From the NCBI RefSeq assembly GCF_014695955.1, contig NZ_JACJPG010000187.1, positions 1 through 36,158 on the forward strand: 36,158 nucleotides of DNA, in the 5' to 3' direction. How positions within the stretch are numbered: position 1 is the first letter of the stretch; the number at the start of each line of letters is the position of its first letter. Below, in pieces: positions 15,462-22,800 of the stretch. The position numbers were made by a program, and so were the translations under genes. This DNA comes from Leptolyngbya sp. FACHB-36. Lineage in GTDB: Bacteria > Cyanobacteriota > Cyanobacteriia > Leptolyngbyales > Leptolyngbyaceae. Under the pieces are notes generated by a model that searched no databases, was not told where the DNA came from, and saw only the letters and a program-made list of their open reading frames with translations.

Positions 15462-16416
15462 CGCCTACCCCTCTAGTGCTGACGGTAAAGCCCCAATCCT
15501 GCTTTCTCAGCAAACACAATTCCTGGACCTGTTCCTGCCATCCTTCAGCCCATAGAGTATTCAACTTCAGCAGAGCAAACGGGCGATCGCCTGCTATCAG
15601 TGCTCTATCGATTGCAGCAGCAACGGTGTAAAGATCTGGAACCTCTGGTGGTGGCTGTCCGCCTGCTGGATGGTTCCTCGCCTGCCGCTTCGCTTCATTC
15701 GCGGTGAAGTTGCCCCTTAAAGCAGCAACGAGGAACCCGGACGGGTTTCGCACCGTTCCAGCTTGTTGCTGTTCTCGAAGGGCGGATATTGCGTTTTCCA
15801 CAGCTTTCGCGGTGGCAGCGGGCGTGCCTAATTCTGCGCTGAGTTGCGCGATCGTCTTCTGAATTGTTTTGTTCGGAAGCACTCCGGCTTTCTGAATCCG
15901 GTCAATTAGCGCCTCTGTACCAATCGCCTTCCTGTCAATTCCGATTGTGCTTGCACCAATTGTTTGTTGTTCTTTTAACAAGTTTTTCTTGTTATTGGTA
16001 CATTCGCCCTTTTCAGAACTTCCACCCTGCAACGGTTTCAAATCTGAATGATCGTTCAGGTGTTGTGTAGCGATCGCAGAGGTTGTGTAGCGATCATCGA
16101 AGTTGTCTGTAGACAACAGGTTGTCTGTACGCAACGAGTTGTCTGTAGACAACCTTTGGACATGCGAACGCAAGCGGACCCGGCAAACTTGAATTTCAAG
16201 GTCGATGTCGCCGCTACAGGTAAGCTGCTTGAGTGCCCGTGATACCGTGCTTTTGTTCATTCCTAAGTCATCGGCGATCGCGCTTACCTGGATGTCGAGC
16301 CACGTTTCGCCGAACGGATCGAAGGTACGAAGATAGTAAAGAACCTTTAACTCGGCGGGCTTGAGTCGGCGACTGGAATTACACCATTCCTGGTGAGTCA
16401 TGCGGTAGTGCTTCAT
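15451..16416 (-). CDS. Winged-helix DNA-binding protein, possibly replication initiator-like
   Basis: The 321-aa protein has an N-terminal winged helix (about residues 15-75: RLKPAELKVLYYLRTFDPFG, then AIADDLGMNKSTVSRALKQL) and a C-terminal helical domain (about 170-300). Between them is a low-complexity linker containing LSTDN-x-LRTDN-x-LSTDN. The DNA encoding that linker is a set of three 18-bp tandem palindromes plus two GTTGTGTAGCGATC repeats. Some plasmid initiators (RepA_N family) carry their origin inside their own gene, so this could be a Rep protein with an internal origin; a transcription regulator binding its own gene is the alternative. Confidence 0.6.
   Translation of the reverse strand: MKHYRMTHQEWCNSSRRLKPAELKVLYYLRTFDPFGETWLDIQVSAIADDLGMNKSTVSRALKQLTCSGDIDLEIQVCRVRLRSHVQRLSTDNSLRTDNLLSTDNFDDRYTTSAIATQHLNDHSDLKPLQGGSSEKGECTNNKKNLLKEQQTIGASTIGIDRKAIGTEALIDRIQKAGVLPNKTIQKTIAQLSAELGTPAATAKAVENAISALREQQQAGTVRNPSGFLVAALRGNFTANEAKRQARNHPAGGQPPPEVPDLYTVAAAIDRALIAGDRPFALLKLNTLWAEGWQEQVQELCLLRKQDWGFTVSTRGVGDGR
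16063..16153. repeat. Iteron-like tandem palindromes inside the winged-helix gene
   Basis: GTTGTCTGTAGACAAC occurs at 16102-16117 and 16138-16153, with GTTGTCTGTACGCAAC at 16120-16135 between them: three copies at an exact 18-bp period, each a perfect or near palindrome. Just before them GTTGTGTAGCGATC occurs twice. The 18-bp period keeps the reading frame (6 codons). Confidence 0.75.
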
Positions 16417-16541
16417 GGCTCACTGCTTTAAACGGAGGCTGTGAGAGCAAGCCAGCAGCAGAACGCAGCGATTCTGTGTCCCTGACGATAGGGAAGTTGA
16501 TCGAGAATTTGTCATGATACGAAACAAGTAAATAAAACGAT

Positions 16542-16574
16542 GCCCCGTGACTGCTGCACAGACCGGGGCGTTTT
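16542..16574. terminator. Bidirectional rho-independent terminator
   Basis: GCCCCG and CGGGGC flank a 16-nt loop. On the + strand the hairpin is followed by GTTTTT; on the - strand by ATCGTTTTATTT. It lies just past the stop of the leftward CxxC gene (16576), which it probably terminates. Confidence 0.6.
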
Positions 16575-16575
16575 T

Positions 16576-16848
16576 CTAGGGCAAATCGTCGGGGGAGAGT
16601 CCGCAGGAACCGCAGGGGGCGATCGAGTTCCAGGGAGCAAAGCAGCGGGGGCACGCTGGCTTGAGTTGGTCTTCGCACCACCAACAGGCAGAACACTGTT
16701 TCAGTCCTCGCAAGTGGTAGCGCCAGTGATCGTCGTGGTGCCAAATGGCTTCGACCGTTCCCCCTTCGCTAATTGGCACAGCAACTACAGAGTCGCCGAA
16801 GTCATAGCGGTGATTGGGGAAACTGGACGGTGGACAAATCTCGGTCAT
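16576..16848 (-). CDS. Small CxxC zinc-ribbon protein
   Basis: A 90-aa protein with C-terminal cysteine pairs (CSACWWC, CPRC, CGSCG) of a zinc ribbon, preceded by a strand-rich part (YDFGDSVVAVPISEGGTVEAIW). Function unknown; such proteins are common in plasmids and phages. The ATG at 16848 is taken as start; it overlaps the upstream gene by 47 bp, which is long but typical of this compact cluster. Confidence 0.5.
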   Translation of the reverse strand: MTEICPPSSFPNHRYDFGDSVVAVPISEGGTVEAIWHHDDHWRYHLRGLKQCSACWWCEDQLKPACPRCFAPWNSIAPCGSCGLSPDDLP

Positions 16849-17065
16849 AGCGATCGAAAGATGTAGGAACCCCACTTTCAGCGGCGGATCGGTGGATTTT
16901 CTCTTGAACAAGCTGCTCAAACTCAGACAGACAAGGACATTCCCCACAGTGCGACTGCAAACCAGGGCGATTACAGCCACAGTCCGGCGACCAGTCTGCT
17001 AGAACGCTTTCGACAGCAGCCTGATAGCGAATAGCCGTTTGTTGTAGCAGGGTAGAAAGGGTCAC
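16802..17065 (-). CDS. Small Cys-rich hypothetical protein
   Basis: An 87-aa protein with a cysteine cluster CGCNRPGLQSHCGECPC near residues 29-45, suggesting a metal site. The rest is not recognised. Its ATG overlaps the stop of the HTH gene upstream (ATGA), so translation is coupled. The C-terminal 16 codons overlap the next gene. Confidence 0.5.
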   Translation of the reverse strand: MTLSTLLQQTAIRYQAAVESVLADWSPDCGCNRPGLQSHCGECPCLSEFEQLVQEKIHRSAAESGVPTSFDRYDRDLSTVQFPQSPL

Positions 17066-17352
17066 GCTGGCTCCCGAACTGACGCGAGAAAGGAAATCAG
17101 CTTGTCGGCTTTGGTCTGAGCATTACGGGCGATCGCGGCATCTTGGCGGCGGAGTTCTAGCGCTCGTAGCAGGTCGGGCTTGTCCATCCCGATCGACTGC
17201 GCGATGCGCTCCAGACTGCGCTCGGAGATTCTCCGATTGCCATTCCACGCAGCAAAATTGCTGGGATCAAACCCGGTCAAATAGGAAAGCTGAATGTGTT
17301 TTAGATGACGAATATCCTCGACTGATAAAATTAGCTCTCGCGGAATATCCAT
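17062..17352 (-). CDS. Helix-turn-helix regulator, Cro/CI-like
   Basis: A 96-aa protein with the helical pattern of an XRE-type HTH: LKHIQLSYLTGFDPSNFAAW, NGNRRISERSLERIAQSIGM. It is divergent from a second HTH gene at 17571, with palindromic repeats in between, the layout of a Cro/CI-type switch. It heads the leftward cluster down to 13983 and probably controls it. Confidence 0.65.
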   Translation of the reverse strand: MDIPRELILSVEDIRHLKHIQLSYLTGFDPSNFAAWNGNRRISERSLERIAQSIGMDKPDLLRALELRRQDAAIARNAQTKADKLISFLASVREPA

Positions 17353-17427
17353 GTTTCAGCTTCAAGTAACAGATAACAGGAAACTGAAATTCATTATACG
17401 TTCATGTAATGAAAGCGATCCATAAAT

Positions 17428-17443
17428 CTGTAACAAGTTACAG
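17428..17443. promoter_or_regulatory. Palindromic operator candidate
   Basis: CTGTAACAAGTTACAG is a perfect 7-bp inverted repeat around AA, midway between the divergent HTH genes. Related half-sites (GTAACAG, GATAACAG) lie nearer the start at 17352, which suggests a multi-site operator for the leftward regulator. Confidence 0.55.
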
Positions 17444-17456
17444 GAAAATGTAATTA

Positions 17457-17502
17457 GGCGAATTCGCCTTAACTAAGGCGAATTCGCCTTAGTTAAGGCG
17501 AA
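17457..17502. promoter_or_regulatory. 20-bp-period palindromic operators
   Basis: GGCGAATTCGCC occurs at 17457 and 17477, with a third half copy GGCGAA at 17497, separated by TTAACTAA and TTAGTTAA. The 20-bp period puts the sites on nearly the same DNA face. They lie 70-115 bp upstream of the rightward HTH gene and look like its operators. Confidence 0.65.
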
Positions 17503-17570
17503 CAGCATGTAATAGCATGTATTGGTACAAAAAGCGCGTCAAAGTCACGTAAGTTCGTTGATGGTCTTGG

Positions 17571-17816
17571 ATGAAGTTTTCTGAGGCATTCCGAGAAACG
17601 GTGTTCCGCTTCAAGCTGAGTGGAGCAGAAATCGCTGAACGCAGTGGGTTAACCACGGCTCAGATCAGCCAGTTTCGCAACGGTAAAAACCTTCGCATCG
17701 ATTCAGTGGAGAAAATCCTGAACGCGCTCACCCTAGAGCAGCGGCAGTACCTGCTGATGCTGGTGGCGCGAGACGACAATGGAAACGTACCGCTGCCGCC
17801 AACGGAGGAGCCGTAG
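17571..17816 (+). CDS. Helix-turn-helix protein, XRE family
   Basis: An 81-aa protein with a full XRE HTH (FKLSGAEIAERSGLTTAQIS, QFRNGKNLRIDSVEKILNAL) and a short C-terminal helix (LEQRQYLLMLVARD). It is divergent from the HTH gene at 17352 and faces the tandem palindromes, so the two probably form a regulatory pair. It ends just before a pentapeptide-gene remnant. Confidence 0.75.
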   Translation: MKFSEAFRETVFRFKLSGAEIAERSGLTTAQISQFRNGKNLRIDSVEKILNALTLEQRQYLLMLVARDDNGNVPLPPTEEP

Positions 17817-17817
17817 G

Positions 17818-17946
17818 GCTAACAACCGTAACCTGAGGGGTGCTGCTATTTCAAGAGGGACGATCGTTAAAAACGCGCGTCTCATTAATGATATGGAGCT
17901 GTCTGAATCAGAAAAGCTCAACTCGAAGCAGTGTGTGGCAATGTAA
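17818..17946 (+). pseudogene. Remnant of a pentapeptide-repeat gene (C-terminal end)
   Basis: The frame reads NNRNLRGAAIS, RGTIVKNARLINDMELSESE, KLNSKQ and then stop. It matches the C-terminus of the intact pentapeptide protein (VGTIVENALFIDVVGLSESA, KLDLKQRGAIF). No start and only one or two repeat units remain, so this is a decayed duplicate about 1.6 kb upstream of its intact relative. Confidence 0.65.
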
Positions 17947-17988
17947 CTGCTGCTGTTGCTGATCGGCTGGGCGGCACTCCACCTTAGT

Positions 17989-18027
17989 ATCCTGTTGTCC
18001 TGTAGGACAGTTGCCAAGTGTCCTACG
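17989..18027. promoter_or_regulatory. TGTCCT/AGGACA box B
   Basis: ATCCTGT, TGTCCTGTAGGACA, linker GTTGCCAAG and TGTCCTACGA reproduce the order seen at 14751 and 34354. On the minus strand the box is followed by ATA where the other two have the ATG of a gene. The following codons (ILRWSAAQP) resemble the start of the small membrane proteins, so a decayed third copy of that gene may lie here. Confidence 0.55.
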
Positions 18028-18140
18028 ATCAGTTGCTGGAAGCAAAATTCCTCTGACGGTGACAAAGTTTTTCTAGGTATGCCAGTTTGTTAGAGCGATC
18101 GTGCCTGCCCCCGTTGCCCCCAACCCCAGACCACTAAGCC

Positions 18141-18875
18141 ATGAATCAACCTGCCACGAGCCAGTTAACTTCTCAAAATAGGTTCCCAGACTGCGTGTTT
18201 GTAAAGCTGCACAGTCAACCTGTTTTGGAGGAGGAAACGTCGATCGTCTTGCCTGTCTCAGCTCAGCGACCCCTTGCCACCAGCAGCACTAATTTGAGTC
18301 TCACCATTCGCTTTGGACGGCAAGAAATCAAAGTTCCAGGAGGGCGCGTTTGGTTTGGGCTGAAGCGGGGTGAGTTAAGGCTGAAGCTAGAAGATGGCAA
18401 GATTCCAATTGAGAAGATGGGGCTAACGGCTGCACTTGAACTTGAATTGGAGCGGGAAGACCAACAGGAGCAGAGCCGGGAAGGAGAAGCTAACATTGCG
18501 ATCGCTGGTGGAGTTAAGACTAAAGACGCGGCTAAGAGAGCTAGCAAAGTGAAGTCTAAAATTCATCAAGTGGTTACAGGAGGCACCGAAGAAGCCCCTG
18601 TTTGGAGATTTGAAGTCAAAACTTCCGAGCCAGTCTTAGAAGGACAGCTTACTGAGGAACGATTGGGAACGATCGAGGCGGCTACTGGACCGTGTGGAGT
18701 AGCAGCAACCTTTGGGGTGCGAGGACAGCGGGATATTTGCCTGATTGAAGCAGGGGGGTTATGGGCAACTGATATCGGTCGTAATAAGAAAGCTTTGCTA
18801 GAGCGAGAGTTCTTTCTACGCTTTATTGCGCCAAAGCTACAGCCCCATCTCAGCCGAGTGGAGGGGCAGCTATGA
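18141..18875 (+). CDS. Hypothetical protein coupled to pentapeptide-repeat gene
   Basis: A 244-aa protein of no recognised family. It has a strand-rich first half (SLTIRFGRQEIKVPGGRVWF, GLKRGELRLKLEDGKIPI), a charged Lys/Ala/Glu helix region (REGEANIAIAGGVKTKDAAK) and a second strand-rich part (APVWRFEVKTSEPVLEG). The two strand-rich halves could be two related beta domains. No signal peptide or membrane segment is seen. The stop overlaps the next ATG (ATGA), so the two proteins are likely made together. Confidence 0.65.
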   Translation: MNQPATSQLTSQNRFPDCVFVKLHSQPVLEEETSIVLPVSAQRPLATSSTNLSLTIRFGRQEIKVPGGRVWFGLKRGELRLKLEDGKIPIEKMGLTAALELELEREDQQEQSREGEANIAIAGGVKTKDAAKRASKVKSKIHQVVTGGTEEAPVWRFEVKTSEPVLEGQLTEERLGTIEAATGPCGVAATFGVRGQRDICLIEAGGLWATDIGRNKKALLEREFFLRFIAPKLQPHLSRVEGQL

Positions 18876-19618
18876 CTGAGCCAGAATTTCAAATCACCGA
18901 GGAAGAGTTTCGAGAGTTTCAAGCGATCGTTCAGCAGATTGAGACGGCAGATACCGACGACTTCTTAGAGTTATCGAAACTCTTGGGACGCGATCCTAAA
19001 AGGGATTTCGTTGCGTCAGACCTAAGTAGTGCCAATCTGAGTGGTACTGACCTGCGCCGTGTTGATTTGAGCGGTGCTTACCTAAACGGTGCCCGTCTAA
19101 GCGGTGCCAACCTAAGCGGCGCTAACTTAAGCAGCGCTGACCTAAGCAGCGCCGACTTGAGCGGTACCGACCTGCGCCGTGCTAACTTGAACGGTGCCAA
19201 CTTGAACGGTGCCTACCTCAACAGTGCTTACCTAAGCGGTGCTGATCTACACAGTGCCGGCTTGAACGGTACTCACCTCAACAGTGCCTACCTGCGCGGT
19301 GCCCGCCTAAACGGTGCCAACTTGAACGGTGCCAACCTCAACAGTGCCTATCTAAGCGGTGCCAACCTAAGCGGTGCCAACCTAAGCAGCACCTGCTTGA
19401 GCAATGCTTACCTAAGCGGCGCCAATTTAAGCAGTGCCAATTTAAGCAATGCCTACCTGAGCGAAACTATTTTAGTAGGGACGATCGTTGAAAACGCGCT
19501 TTTCATCGATGTTGTAGGGCTATCTGAGTCAGCAAAGCTCGATTTGAAGCAGCGTGGAGCCATCTTTAATGATACCTCTGGCGATCGTGAGTCTGCTTAC
19601 TCTCCTACCGGACGTTGA
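18872..19618 (+). CDS. Pentapeptide-repeat protein
   Basis: The 248-aa protein has an N-terminal acidic helix region (residues 1-45), then about 30 tandem pentapeptides (residues ~50-200) of the form A(D/N)LSG/N, such as SSANLSGTDL, LSGANLSGANLSSADL. These form a right-handed quadrilateral beta helix. It ends with the non-repeat tail ENALFIDVVGLSESAKLDLK. Pentapeptide proteins are frequent in cyanobacteria; their targets vary, and the role here is unknown. No signal peptide is present. It is coupled to the 244-aa gene upstream. Confidence 0.92.
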   Translation: MTEPEFQITEEEFREFQAIVQQIETADTDDFLELSKLLGRDPKRDFVASDLSSANLSGTDLRRVDLSGAYLNGARLSGANLSGANLSSADLSSADLSGTDLRRANLNGANLNGAYLNSAYLSGADLHSAGLNGTHLNSAYLRGARLNGANLNGANLNSAYLSGANLSGANLSSTCLSNAYLSGANLSSANLSNAYLSETILVGTIVENALFIDVVGLSESAKLDLKQRGAIFNDTSGDRESAYSPTGR

Positions 19619-19783
19619 ACGTTCAGTTTGTCAGGCTTCTTGGGAAGCAACAGGGCTTTAGTGTTACGTTTCGCAATCATCAGCTTTCTAGCTTGATCGT
19701 GGTGCAGATTCACCAAATGCCGCCGGAGCAGTTGGGAGTAATTCTGAACGCGATCGCATCGCGAGTGACACGCGAGAATCTGT
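19619..19783 (+). pseudogene. Possible gene remnant after the pentapeptide gene
   Basis: One frame ends QFVRLLGKQQGFSVTF, RNHQLSSLIVVQIHQMPPEQ, LGVILNAIASRVTRENL and stop, with protein-like composition but no upstream start. It may be the C-terminal end of a lost gene. The rest of the gap 19619-19899 holds only the TGTCCT box C. Confidence 0.3.
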
Positions 19784-19841
19784 AACTATCCATCACGAGA
19801 CGTTGAAGGCGATCTCTGAATGCTGCTCTAGTGTTCGGCTC

Positions 19842-19887
19842 GTTGTCCTGCTGTCCTGTAGGACATATAAGGATTGTCCTACAGGAG
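19842..19887. promoter_or_regulatory. TGTCCT/AGGACA box C
   Basis: TTGTCCTGC, TGTCCTGTAGGACA, linker TATAAGGAT and TGTCCTACAGGA. It lies between two convergent genes rather than at a start codon, so it is not simply a promoter element. Confidence 0.55.
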
Positions 19888-19899
19888 CGTCTAGAAGCC

Positions 19900-20970
19900 T
19901 TATGGGGAGAGAGGACGACTACTAATACTTGAAGAACGGGAAGTTTGCGGAGGGAAATCTCTAGATATTTCTAAAGCATTGTCCTCAGTCCATATTGGAA
20001 TTTCAGCAGGCCCAGAAAAATCTGATAGTCTTGCGCTAAATTCCTTTTGTCCTCTAAATTTATCCAGTTCTTGAGCAATTACTCGTAAGCAAGAAGAGGG
20101 CGATTGAGCTACTTGCTCTTCAGCAAAACGAATAACTATCCATCCACATTGGAGGAAGAAATCATTTCGCCTATCATCTTTGCCCAAGTAGTGACTGGGC
20201 TTTTTTATACCATCTTCCTTGAACCAGGGTTCATCTATTTCTACATCTATCCATATGTGAGTTATGGGGTCATGCACAATTACATCTGGAGTGTAAGGGT
20301 ACTGTCCTGAAGAAAGTTCTAAACCTTTCTGCCAGTCTATCTTCAGCTCTGGAAATGTAGATTTCAACTTCTCAAACAACACTTTATCCCGTTTGCCAGC
20401 ACGAGCACTACTCGGCTTTAAATCTGCGTCTATCTCTTCTTTGATTGTGTCAGAGATCCATCTAAGACGCCCTTCAGGGCTAAGTCGAGCTTCACACTCT
20501 TTTTTATGTTTCTCCATTAATTTCATTCTTTTGATTTCCCATGCAACGTTGATTTGTTCACATTGCATCTTCCACTCCTGCAATTTCTGTTCTTCAGTTT
20601 GATACCAAATTTCTATATCCTTTTGCCATTTAGAGAGTAAATCCTCATAAACTCTCAAATCCTCGTTGTATTTCAGCCGCCTCTTCATATAGCCGCAGAT
20701 GGCATCATATATAGCAGTTACAATCGCCATCCCTGCCAAAAATTGACCTACTACAGGAATAGCTGAACCTATCATTGCTGCCAGCGCCAAGGGTCCAGTT
20801 TGACTGAACCGATTGGGAGCTTTAGGTAGGTTAAATTCAGGTTTTTTTGGGGCTTCTGGCTTTTTGGGTTGAATAGGGCGAGAAGGAAGAACTAGCTCAG
20901 GTAAAGGAGGCTTTTGCTCTAAGATTCTTTTTAAAGAGTTTGGAACTAGAACAATAGGGTAACTAAACAT
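19900..20970 (-). CDS. Membrane-anchored coiled-coil protein with Vsr/DUF559-like nuclease domain
   Basis: A 356-aa protein with a Pro/Lys-rich N-terminus, a hydrophobic segment near residues 60-92 (LALAAMIGSAIPVVGQFLAG, then MAIVTAIYDAI), a long charged coiled coil (~100-175) and a C-terminal PD-(D/E)xK-like domain (~190-325). The nuclease-like part has Glu in LFEKLKSTFP, YTPDVIVHD and WIDVEIDEPWF, followed by KDDRRNDFFLQCGWIVIRFA, the Arg-Asn-x-Phe/GW-xVIRF pattern of Vsr/DUF559 nucleases. A defensive nuclease at the membrane is a reasonable guess but unproven. ATG at 20970 is used; the frame stays open to a TTG at 21012. Confidence 0.7.
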   Translation of the reverse strand: MFSYPIVLVPNSLKRILEQKPPLPELVLPSRPIQPKKPEAPKKPEFNLPKAPNRFSQTGPLALAAMIGSAIPVVGQFLAGMAIVTAIYDAICGYMKRRLKYNEDLRVYEDLLSKWQKDIEIWYQTEEQKLQEWKMQCEQINVAWEIKRMKLMEKHKKECEARLSPEGRLRWISDTIKEEIDADLKPSSARAGKRDKVLFEKLKSTFPELKIDWQKGLELSSGQYPYTPDVIVHDPITHIWIDVEIDEPWFKEDGIKKPSHYLGKDDRRNDFFLQCGWIVIRFAEEQVAQSPSSCLRVIAQELDKFRGQKEFSARLSDFSGPAEIPIWTEDNALEISRDFPPQTSRSSSISSRPLSP

Positions 20971-21413
20971 TTTAGAGGACCATGAATTAGAGGTGTAGGG
21001 GAAGGCTGACAACTTGCATTGTTGAAAAGCCTACCTTCCCTATACCGATTAACTTTTCTCTAACTGGAAGGTTCATTAACTCTTGACCGCTTCACGGAGA
21101 AGTTGAGCAACATTACATTCAAAGTGCCGTGATAAAATGCCGCAAATGTCCCAATCACGTCAAATTGGTTAATTGTTGATGTAGCCTACTTCTTGTAACA
21201 GTTCAGACACCAAAAGTTGGACAGCTACTCTTATCGATTATTTTTCTCGGCTGCTATATAAAGGCGCGATCAAGCAAACTCAGCTTCAGGAAGAAGCCAA
21301 GGAGTAAGGCTCAAACCTTTTGAGTGTAAATCCCGTAGCGAATCAAGCTTGCACCCTTAAACATCACTCCCTTAATCGCTTCCGCACGCCGCGCACGTGT
21401 CCTAATCTTCAAT
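20971..21413. other. Gene-poor intergenic segment with possible remnant
   Basis: No complete gene is seen. On the + strand a short frame ending at 21307 reads SDTKSWTATLIDYFSRLLYK, then GAIKQTQLQEEAKE and stop, which looks like a real protein C-terminus without its start. The rest shows nothing I can name. Confidence 0.3.
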
Positions 21414-21734
21414 CTAGTTAATCCGCCGCACTTCTCGCCGCGTCACCACCATCTCAAACTCAACCCCCACAGCCTGCGCCAGTCGGCAGAGCGTTTCTAG
21501 CGTCGTGTTTCCCTCGCTAAACGCTCGTAGAATCTGCCCTCTCCGGTTCACAGGAATCGCCTTCTCATTGCCTGTCTCTGCCTGCTCAATCTGGCAGTAG
21601 GCACGAACCAAATCGGCTTGCCAATCATCGCCAAACTTCACTTGTGCTTCAGCGGCGATCGCCTGCAAGATAGCTTTCGCTTGCTGTTCTGAGGTCATGG
21701 GAAAGATAGCGACACAGCTAGTCAAAGATAGCAT
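21414..21734 (-). CDS. XRE/HigA-like small regulator
   Basis: A 106-aa protein whose C-terminal part reads RRGQILRAFSEGNTTLETLC, RLAQAVGVEFEMVVTRRE. This is the second half of an XRE HTH, where the recognition helix is followed by LETLxRLAxAxGVxxE. The ATG at 21734 is preferred because GGGAGG precedes it and it sits 1 bp past the upstream stop; an internal ATG at 21698 is possible. It is the last gene of the leftward ArdA cluster. Confidence 0.6.
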   Translation of the reverse strand: MLSLTSCVAIFPMTSEQQAKAILQAIAAEAQVKFGDDWQADLVRAYCQIEQAETGNEKAIPVNRRGQILRAFSEGNTTLETLCRLAQAVGVEFEMVVTRREVRRIN

Positions 21735-21735
21735 T

Positions 21736-22173
21736 CTAAACGCCTCCCTCACTGCGACAGCGCTGCATAAAAACCGTTGGTGCAAAGGCTCTACAGGTAT
21801 CCTCCCATGCATCAGGTAACGCTTTCTTTAGCTGCCGAAAGATGCCCACTAGCTCGCGGATATCCTCGTCGTTCGGCTCCACAGGTTCAGCAGCGGGGGA
21901 AGCTGTCGCCGCTGCCGTGCCGCTGCCATTGCCGTTACTGCTGGCAGGTGGGTCGTCACTGCTGACAATGCGGTAAGCCTTGCCATCGTGAAAGAGTTGT
22001 ACTTCCTCGCCTTTGCGGAGTTGGGCGATCGGATCGTCAGGCTTGCCCCAAACCCTAATATCGTCGCTGCCGTCGCTGGGGGTAACAACGACGTTGATCT
22101 TCTCCCCGTAGCCGTGGTCTTTGGGCTTGCCTGCTGTGTATTTGATGGTGCCGCGTAACAGGTGCATTTGCAT
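21736..22173 (-). CDS. Hypothetical protein, possible OB-fold
   Basis: A 145-aa protein. The first ~70 residues (LLRGTIKYTAGKPKDHGYGE, KINVVVTPSDGSDDIRVWGK) look like a small beta-barrel and end at GKAYRIV. A low-complexity Ala/Ser/Pro linker (~78-95) separates it from a helical tail (DIRELVGIFRQLKKALPDAW). An OB-fold nucleic-acid-binding protein would have this layout, but no diagnostic motif is seen. ATG at 22173 follows an ACCCCAGAAC box. Confidence 0.5.
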   Translation of the reverse strand: MQMHLLRGTIKYTAGKPKDHGYGEKINVVVTPSDGSDDIRVWGKPDDPIAQLRKGEEVQLFHDGKAYRIVSSDDPPASSNGNGSGTAAATASPAAEPVEPNDEDIRELVGIFRQLKKALPDAWEDTCRAFAPTVFMQRCRSEGGV

Positions 22174-22176
22174 TGT

Positions 22177-22214
22177 GTTCTGGGGTATGAATTGAGCCGG
22201 GGCACTACTCCCGG
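22177..22214 (-). promoter_or_regulatory. GC hairpin plus CCCCAGAAC box
   Basis: Read on the minus strand, a CCGGG/CCCGG hairpin (22197-22214) is followed by CCCCAGAAC (22177-22185) and then the ATG at 22173. The same order, hairpin then box then start codon, recurs upstream of 23545 and, in a weaker form, of 22752 and 26420. Confidence 0.45.
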
Positions 22215-22230
22215 TTCAGCGCTGGGGCTG

Positions 22231-22752
22231 CTATCGCGTGTAGACGTGGATCTCTTCGTGTCCTACTTCGTGCGAGTAGTAGGAATTGATAAAGGCATCG
22301 TTGGCGATTGCCTCCCAATCGATGTATTGGTCAAGCGTTGCCCAATCAAAAACCTGGATTGCTTCGGCTGCGGTGCAGATGCCGCCTTCCTCGCCTAGAC
22401 GCTCCTCACAGAAAGCCGTTTCAGACTTGTAGCAGCCGATGTAGTAGTCGCTGAACTCGTCAAGGTCGGCATCATTGCCTAAATGAGCGAGATAGCCCTT
22501 AACCGCGTCCTCACCATGCTGGTGAATTAGGGCGGCAACCTGACACAGCTTCTCTAGATCCCAACTTTGAAAGCCTGCGAAGTTCTCGCTGTCATCGATG
22601 CGCCACTCTTCGCCTTCTGACTCGTGCAGCATGTAATCGATCGCGAACTGCACTTCTTCGGGTTCAATGCCTTCGTAAAACTCGACCCAAACGCCGCGCA
22701 ACCGCCCATTGTTGTAGGCTGCCAGGTCTGCAAAATAAACTCTCGGTGTCAT
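22231..22752 (-). CDS. ardA: Antirestriction protein ArdA
   Basis: The 173-aa protein matches ArdA, an acidic DNA mimic that blocks type I restriction enzymes when mobile DNA enters a cell. It begins with the family pattern TPRVYFADLAAYNNGRLRGV, followed by EEVQFAIDYML, EEWRIDDSENFAGF, DLEKLCQVAALIHQHGEDAV and the C-terminal region YIDWEAIANDAF. It has many Asp and Glu and few basic residues, and the length fits the family. Its presence supports a transferable element. The start at ATG 22752 follows a hairpin and a degenerate CCCCAGAAC box. Confidence 0.93.
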   Translation of the reverse strand: MTPRVYFADLAAYNNGRLRGVWVEFYEGIEPEEVQFAIDYMLHESEGEEWRIDDSENFAGFQSWDLEKLCQVAALIHQHGEDAVKGYLAHLGNDADLDEFSDYYIGCYKSETAFCEERLGEEGGICTAAEAIQVFDWATLDQYIDWEAIANDAFINSYYSHEVGHEEIHVYTR

Positions 22753-22800
22753 TGCCTTGTGTTCTGAAGTAAAAGGCGGGGCACGACTCCCGCGATCGTG

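Noticed and set aside
16379-16744. 121-aa leftward ORF overlapping the winged-helix and zinc-ribbon genes
   Set aside because: It crosses a strong terminator hairpin and overlaps two better-supported genes in other frames.
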